A stretch of DNA of 64,000 bases, taken from NCBI RefSeq assembly GCF_000006565.2, contig NC_031479.1:3436289-3500288 (forward strand). The letters are read 5' to 3'. Both the position numbers and the translations under genes were made by a program. The DNA comes from Toxoplasma gondii ME49. Its lineage: Eukaryota > Apicomplexa > Conoidasida > Eucoccidiorida > Sarcocystidae. The notes beneath the pieces are model-generated. The model saw only the letters and a program-made list of their open reading frames with translations, was not told the DNA's origin and searched no databases. Shown here one piece after another: positions 58,101 through 64,000 of the stretch (the stretch's first letter is position 1; the number at the start of each line of letters is the position of its first letter).

Positions 58101-59014
58101 AGACAGCCTCGAGAAAACGAAGCAACATGTTCCGGAGGAACGCCTGCAACCGAAACGCTCCCGCGACAAGTCATTGCCTCGTCACCCAGACCCTCAGAGT
58201 CACAGTTGCATGCTGGAAGCGAGTGTCGCTCGCCGCTTCGCAGTTTTTCGCTCTTGCCTTACCGGAGAGGTCTGGAGTGACGGCGGCGCTGAAGGCGTTG
58301 CCTTTGCTGTCTTCCTCCTTTTTCAACAAGAGCGCATAACTCTCTCTCGTCTCGGATATCTTTGCTCGGCGGCTTTCATCCAGTCCTTCTGAGAAGGCAG
58401 AAGAACTCCCATCTCCAGCCCACGACGCCTCGCCTGTGGCTTCTCCCTCTCGGCTGTCTCTTTGTCGGCTGCCCTTCTTCTCTGCGGCTTTTCGTTCTCC
58501 TCCCTCTCTCTTCTCACCGGCGCTAGCGCCCCCACACACCTGCGAGCACCCACCGACACAGTCTCCTTCTTCCTCTTCTCTCTCGCTTCTCGGCTGTCCA
58601 GCTGTGCCTTCTCCTCTTTCACGACGATGGAGATCTCTCTGGGCGTCCCCCGAAACACTCGAGTCGCCCTCAGATGCCTCCGAACAGGCGTCTGCTTCTC
58701 GCTCCTTTTCTCTCTCCCTCGACAGCCGTGCATACAGTTTCTGTTCCTCGCTAGTCGCCTGAGGAAGAAGCACAGCGCTTGCTTCCTCCGCAAGATGATG
58801 GAGACGCAGAGGCGAAGGCGAAAGAGAAGAAGACCCCAGAACCTGGTGATAAATCGATGCCACTCTCTCCACCTCTTTGCACAGCTGCCGAATTACCCTC
58901 CACTCCTGAGAAAAAAACAAAGACACGGATTCCAGATAGGTGCACGTTCCTCTAAGAATATATATATATATATATATATTTGGATAGATGCATATGTATG
59001 TATATACACGTATA

Positions 59015-59048
<34 letters not shown>

Positions 59049-59958
59049 TTGGTGTGCTGTTTGTAGGATCATTTGAATAAGGAGTTCAGGCATTCGGATA
59101 TGGGATGTAGAGAAAACGCATCTGATGGGTGTGCAAGATGTCGTTGATTTTCCGAAGCCGGAAACGCGAAAACCTTAAACAAAAAGGTCCTCAGTTCCCA
59201 GGTGCGTATCCACAGATGCCCGCCGGGATGGAGACTCAGTATTCGTACACAGGGTGCCGAGGCGAAGTTCTGGAAACAATCGAAAAAGGAACTCACATGC
59301 ACCGCGCGCCGCTGCGACTCTCGCGAGCTCATCGGCTCGCGCCAGAGGAATGGCTCGCCGGTCTCTCCGCTCCCTGTCGAAGCAGAAAAAAGTCATCCCG
59401 CACAGCGCAGCAGAGAAGAACAAACAAGACAATAAACGAGCGTCGTGCGTCTGTGTGAGGCCGAGAGGAACGATTCTCGCCTCTTCACAGCGTGCATGCG
59501 AACTCCACACTGGAACGGAGGCGAGACGTCACAGCGTACGGATGCCAAGTTCCACTTCGCATCGCCGCATGCATACACAGAACTCATGCACCAACCGAAC
59601 AGTGGAATGCCAATGCACCCCTGCCACCGTCGTCACCATTTCACAGAGAAAACCACACCCCAACAGGAAAACTCCGAAAAACGCATGCTCATACCTAAGT
59701 AGGTCCGTGTGGCTAGTCGGTGACAGGTGTTGGTAGACATAAATCGATATATATATATATATATATTGTATATATATATATAGATATAGATATATATATA
59801 TATATATAGGTATAGATATAGACACAGGTAGATAGGTATATCCAGCTACAGCTATACAAAGACTGACGTATTTATATATATATATATATATATATATAGG
59901 TATAGATATAGACACAGGTAGATAGGTAGATGCAGCTACAGCTATACAAAGACTGACG

Positions 59959-59996
<38 letters not shown>

Positions 59997-60314
59997 TATA
60001 GATATAGACACAGGTAGATAGGTAGATGCAGCTACAGCTATACAAAGACTGACGTATTTATATATATATATATATATATAGGTATAGATATAGACACAGG
60101 TAGATAGGTAGATGCAGCTACAGCTATACAAAGACTGACGTATTTATATATATATATATATATATAGGTATAGATATAGACACAGGTAGATAGGTAGATG
60201 CAGCTACAGCTATACAAAGACTGACGTATTTATTTATATATATATATATATATAGGTATAGATATAGACACAGGTAGATAGGTAGATGCAGCTACAGCTA
60301 TACAAAGACTGACG

Positions 60315-60346
<32 letters not shown>

Positions 60347-62752
60347 GGTATAGATATAGACACAGGTAGATAGGTAGATGCAGCTACAGCTATACAAAGA
60401 CTGACGTATTTATATATATATATATATAGGTATAGATATAGACACAGGTAGATAGGTAGATGCAGCTACAGCTATACAAAGACTGACGTATTTATATATA
60501 TATATATATATATAGGTATAGATATAGACACAGGTAGATAGGTAGATGCAGCTACAGCTATACAAAGACTGACGTATTTATATATATATATATATATAGG
60601 TATAGATATAGACACAGGTAGATAGGTAGATGCAGCTACAGCTATACAAAGACTGACGTATTTATTTATATATAAAGCCAGAATTCACTGTTGCATCGAT
60701 GCGTGAAGCATGGGTGGAAGTAGGTGAAGACGTATACTTGCAAAGATGGATAGAGATAGACCGCCCTGCGTTCCTACAAAAGTCCCGATCCAAATGCCAT
60801 GGTTTTCGGAACTGCGTGTGTCTGTCCTCGTGTCAGTGGGCGACCGCATGGCTTCGCGTTTTTTTAAAAGTTCTTCGTCTTCGTTTCTCTTCTCACTTGC
60901 GCCAGAGCCCCCTTGAGAGGACATGCCGGCTACTGCAGCAGGGAGGAGCATGCGCGCGTCTCGACTCAGAGCGCCACTGTCAAAGGGAGGCGCGTTCTTC
61001 ACAGACTCCCATTCTTCCTGAAAGAGAGAAGGCAAACGGAAACGGAGGCCGCGGACGGCGGTGGAGAGAAGACAAGGTGTGTGGGAGTTGCATGCATCTC
61101 GTCCACGATTGAAAAGCGTCTACAGTCTGGGCCATCTGAGCGCCGGTCTGAACAAAGAACCGAGGTCGCTTCCCACGGGAGGCGTTCTGACCGGTGAAAC
61201 GAAGCGTCAGAGACCTCGGTTCGCGCGGTGCCGCTCCACTCACCCAGAAGAGGGCCACTGGGCAGTGGTTGTTGTCTGGGTTGGCGAATCCGCCGTCTGT
61301 ATGCGCATGCGTGTCTGCGTCCATGAGAGCGAGCTGAACGGAGGCTGTTGCAGCTTTCCGGAGATCTTTCACTTTGCAGGAAAGGCGACGAAGGCCCTCA
61401 TCGAGGAGGCGCAGAAGAAGGAACCGTTTTCTCCTTGTGCCGACTTTTCCACTTCCCGATACGCGCGTCGAGGAGACGACCGGCGAGAGCGAAGAGACAC
61501 CCAAACGCCCCAGCACAGACAACACACACAGGCTAGCTACGCGACATACCAAGCTGCGAGACAAATCAGACAAGAGAGACGAAACGATGGCAACATGGTT
61601 CATAAAAAACTGCAACAAGATCAAGGTGCCGACGCACCTTTATTCAGCGACCCAAACACGAGGGATTCGAATCAACGAATGAAAGATACATGTTCCTCGG
61701 ATACAAAAGAGGACTCCACGTCTTGAGAGACAGACAACCCCAATCTTCACGACTGCTGCACGACTACTCGCAGACATACATATATGAACATATATACAAA
61801 ATACACTATATATCCACATATATATATATATATATATATATATTCAGTACAAATATATTTTCAGATACATCGACTGATGATCGATAAGTATATAAGAGGG
61901 ATGCAGCGATTGTTACACGTCGATTTGAGATCCACTTAGATCTATGTGTGAGTCGTTTGGGGCGTTTTATGGACCAGAGAGACGGGGAGAGGCAGTGTGT
62001 ACTTTTTCGCTACTGAATCTGAGAGCTGGAGTGCATGCAGAAGTGAAAGCAAAGACCTGACTTACGTCACTGTGACAGGCCTCATGAAAGTTTCGTGTGC
62101 ATTCTGCTGGACGGCGTCGAGAAGCGCCTTCAAAAGCGACCACCTGCAGGCAATGCGGAACTGATTTCCCGGTCGCGAGTCCATTCTGTCATCTCGGCAT
62201 TTTCCACAGGCTCTCAACCTGGTCTCTTTTGCGTCCTCTTCTTCACTTCCTTCTGCTGTCTTCCTCCAGTCCTGCGCCCGAGGAGTTCTCGCCTCCTCTT
62301 GCAACTCAGATGCATCTTCTTCCTCCCGACGCTCCTCTCTCTGTTTGTTCCCTCTTGCTTCTCGCCCCGCCGCCTGAGGCTCCTCTGCATCCTTCTTTGT
62401 CGTTTTCGGATCCTCCAGTCTGCCCTTCTCCTCGAGAGCTCCCGCCTCCGCCGTCGGTGTTCCTTTGCCTGCTGAATCTGCGTCGGCTCCTCGCGGCGAC
62501 TCTCTCTCCTCCGTTTCCATTTCCGCGCGCGAGGGGAGAGACACGAAAGAGGAGAGACGCGCATGCAGCGTACTGAAGGGAGGTGCCGAGCTCGAAGAAG
62601 TCAGGGAAGACGAGGAAGTCGGTCGAGGAGAGGGAGCAGTGAAGGACGAAGAAGCGGCGGACGCGAACGCAGACAGCGGCACACAAGAGGCCGAAGCAAG
62701 TACGCGGTCCCCATAAGAACTCTCAGGGGACATAGACCGTCTGAAACGCGGC
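54616..62752 (-). CDS. CLEC16A/Ema-like protein, ten exons, possibly 5'-incomplete
   Basis: Exons are 62752-62066 (ATG possible at 62733), 61553-61244, 61017-60897, 59373-59297, 58905-58263, 57804-57704, 57138-57056, 56435-56214, 55801-55468 and 54858-54616 (TGA). All junctions are GT..AG and all phases agree; counted from the ATG, 2,802 nt give 933 residues. Residues ~610-870 look like the C-terminal PH-like region of CLEC16A/Ema/GOP-1: VSVWLEGRNFIRCF, RYFLQSETHLLLV, STDTSRLRLLVA, then HLSFEDTLRCCIVAKSIQEGR. I recall human CLEC16A having IFSDHIRCIIAKQRLAKGR at the matching place. CLEC16A proteins act in endolysosomal traffic and mitophagy. Their N-terminal FPL domain is not seen here. A good acceptor (CGTTTGCAG) at the 5' edge of the first exon suggests further exons to the right, perhaps beyond the window. 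The middle is Glu/Arg-rich and disordered. Confidence 0.7.
54983..55160. repeat. (TA)n microsatellites in the last CLEC16A-like intron
   Basis: Two TA tracts (about 54983-55021 and 55129-55158) flank a TA-rich non-repetitive stretch. Both lie between the exons 55801-55468 and 54858-54616. Confidence 0.85.
59748..60672. repeat. Ten-copy compound minisatellite inside intron 3 of the CLEC16A-like gene
   Basis: Each unit has a conserved ~65-base core (GGTATAGATATAGACACAGG...GCTATACAAAGACTGACGTA) plus a (TA)n spacer of variable length. The core's GACTGACGTATTTA occurs at 59861, 59951, 60047, 60133, 60219, 60307, 60399, 60481, 60567 and 60651, so spacings are 82-96 bases. Length variation is confined to the TA spacer. 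The first unit differs (GGTATATCC for GGTAGATGC). The array lies wholly between the exons ending at 60897 and starting at 59373. Confidence 0.93.
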
Positions 62753-64000
62753 CTGCAAACGAGAAGCGAACAGGGGAAGCGACAAATCATTCGGCGAAGT
62801 TTCTTGGTTATCACGGTCCTCTGGAGGCCAGGAAGACACATGCCCAACCGTGAATCTGGCAGTGTGCACGCTGGTTGCATGCACGTCCATGTGTTCGACG
62901 CATGCAGCGACTTCCTCCAGGAATCCACGTTCAAATTTTCAGCGCCTGGGCCGCTGTCTCTCTCTCGGGATTCATCCAAGTCTGGCCAACGGGTCCCTCT
63001 CTGAAGGCTGCGAACCACGAAGGCGAAGAACAACAGACACGAAGAGAGAAGGAATTCTCGCGCGACAAGAAGGACATGCGTCGCGCATGCAGATTGTTTC
63101 GCAGACGAACCAGCCTCGCGAGGCAGCGCGTCGCCAAGGCCAAGCACCGGTGAGTGTCCGACAACCGTTCAAAGCTTTCTGAATTTGCCTTCCAGATTGC
63201 AGTTCTAACAGTTCACAGCGTCACCCTCGAAGCATGCGACCCTCCCGGAGCGACGACATGGACCGGACGAGCGTCTGAGTGGTGTGTGCCATGATTTAGG
63301 TCGAACGCTGGACGACGCGAGGGCCATGGGAGCTCCCCGAAGAAGAACACCCTCGGCATCACGAGAGACATCCAAACATCGACGTCAGAGAGAGAGATGG
63401 GGAGAAGCAAGAGGCGCATGCACCTACGCGCGTCGCCCGCGAGCCGGGCGCAGAGAAGGCAGAAGTCCGGCATTTTGCAGAAAAACCTGAAGAACGAGAA
63501 ACCACAGAGATCCGTCTTGGTGCTTAACCGCAGAGAACATCGGCGTCGAAGCGACGAGGGACGCAGTTCGATCAAGACGTCTTTCGAGAGCTGAAAAGCG
63601 TTTTTCACCTCTCTGATGCGACTCAGGACGCACTGCGGTACACTCTTCATTCCTCACCTAGTCGGTGGTTTGTGGTTCTCCCTACGTTGCCTCACACTCC
63701 CTCGGCCGCTGATTCAGATCTGATATCGATGGGTACGTCTAACTGCTCCGCACAAAAAGGAGTTGTAGGAAGGAGACGCCAGTGCAAGTTCCATGACAAT
63801 TTGTACAGACTGAATGGAATACCAAACGTTCGTTCTTCAAATACAGCTGCCCACCGGGATTCACGATGCACTCTGCACGACGTTCACGAAGAGCGCACCA
63901 GAGTGTGACAAATCGGAAAACACAAACACCGCCCATGTCGTTTTGTCCCCTACCCTCTTTCTCATGTCGCGCTTCTCTGGGGGCTTCCTGATCGTCACGA
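62753..64000. other. Right edge: no confirmed exon
   Basis: If the CLEC16A-like gene has upstream exons, its next intron begins here. Minus-strand stretches at 62931-63164 and 63213-63650 contain donor-like GTGAAA and GTGAGT sites but no segment I could join in phase 2 to the exon at 62752. An imperfect GCATGC-rich stretch (62560-62900) is typical of this genome. Nothing else is supported. Confidence 0.4.

Noticed and set aside
59529..60131. 200-codon minus-strand frame with repeated YLPVSISIPIYIY peptide
   Set aside because: It is a translation of the minisatellite inside an intron; spacer length variation would break any frame.

Overview
The window is nuclear DNA of a Toxoplasma-like coccidian (Toxoplasma, Hammondia or Neospora; I cannot separate these by eye). 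The evidence is GC-rich, intron-bearing genes with GT..AG junctions, coding sequence swollen by Ser/Glu/Arg/Ala low-complexity insertions, purine/pyrimidine-rich flanks, frequent GCATGC, many long (TA)n microsatellites, and a nucleus-encoded uL22 with a signal-peptide leader of the kind used for the apicoplast. There is no bacterial-style operon, tRNA, rRNA or CRISPR array that I can see.

Layout. 1-2.1 kb: 3' part of a plus-strand gene of unknown function. 2.1-4.5 kb: (TA)n DNA and a 76-bp tandem repeat. 4.5-14.2 kb (minus): a five-exon gene for a ~2,840-residue alpha-helical protein, with every intron phase consistent. 14.3-15.9 kb (minus): a small secreted orphan protein. 16-19.9 kb: no convincing gene, but a cluster of GGTGTAYRTACACC palindromes just upstream of a plus-strand gene (19.9-21.4 kb). 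21.4-28.6 kb: mostly non-coding, with two tandem arrays, holding the 72-codon KISH/TMEM167 gene (minus). 28.6-32.4 kb (minus): a two-exon type I membrane protein, divergent from 34.2-35.9 kb (plus), an organellar ribosomal protein uL22. 39.0-39.5 kb (minus): NHP2 of the H/ACA snoRNP. 43.1-48.2 kb (plus): a seven-exon RCC1 beta-propeller protein. 49.6-50.3 kb (minus): a two-exon stand-alone cytochrome b5 of 93 residues. 50.9-52.3 kb (minus): an unknown protein. 54.6-62.8 kb (minus): a gene with ten phase-compatible exons whose C-terminal third resembles CLEC16A/Ema. A ten-copy minisatellite fills its third intron.

The genes do not form a pathway; they are housekeeping and lineage-specific genes in both orientations. 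The most unusual structures are a dispersed palindrome, core GGTGT-N(2-4)-ACACC, present in intergenic DNA, introns and open frames (where it yields recurring GVxTP or VYVHP peptides); four different tandem arrays; and a long imperfect hairpin in the uL22 leader region.

Exon models were built by hand from splice signals and reading-frame continuity. Family names rest on motif recognition without database searches. Long flanks listed as non-coding may still hold untranslated exons.
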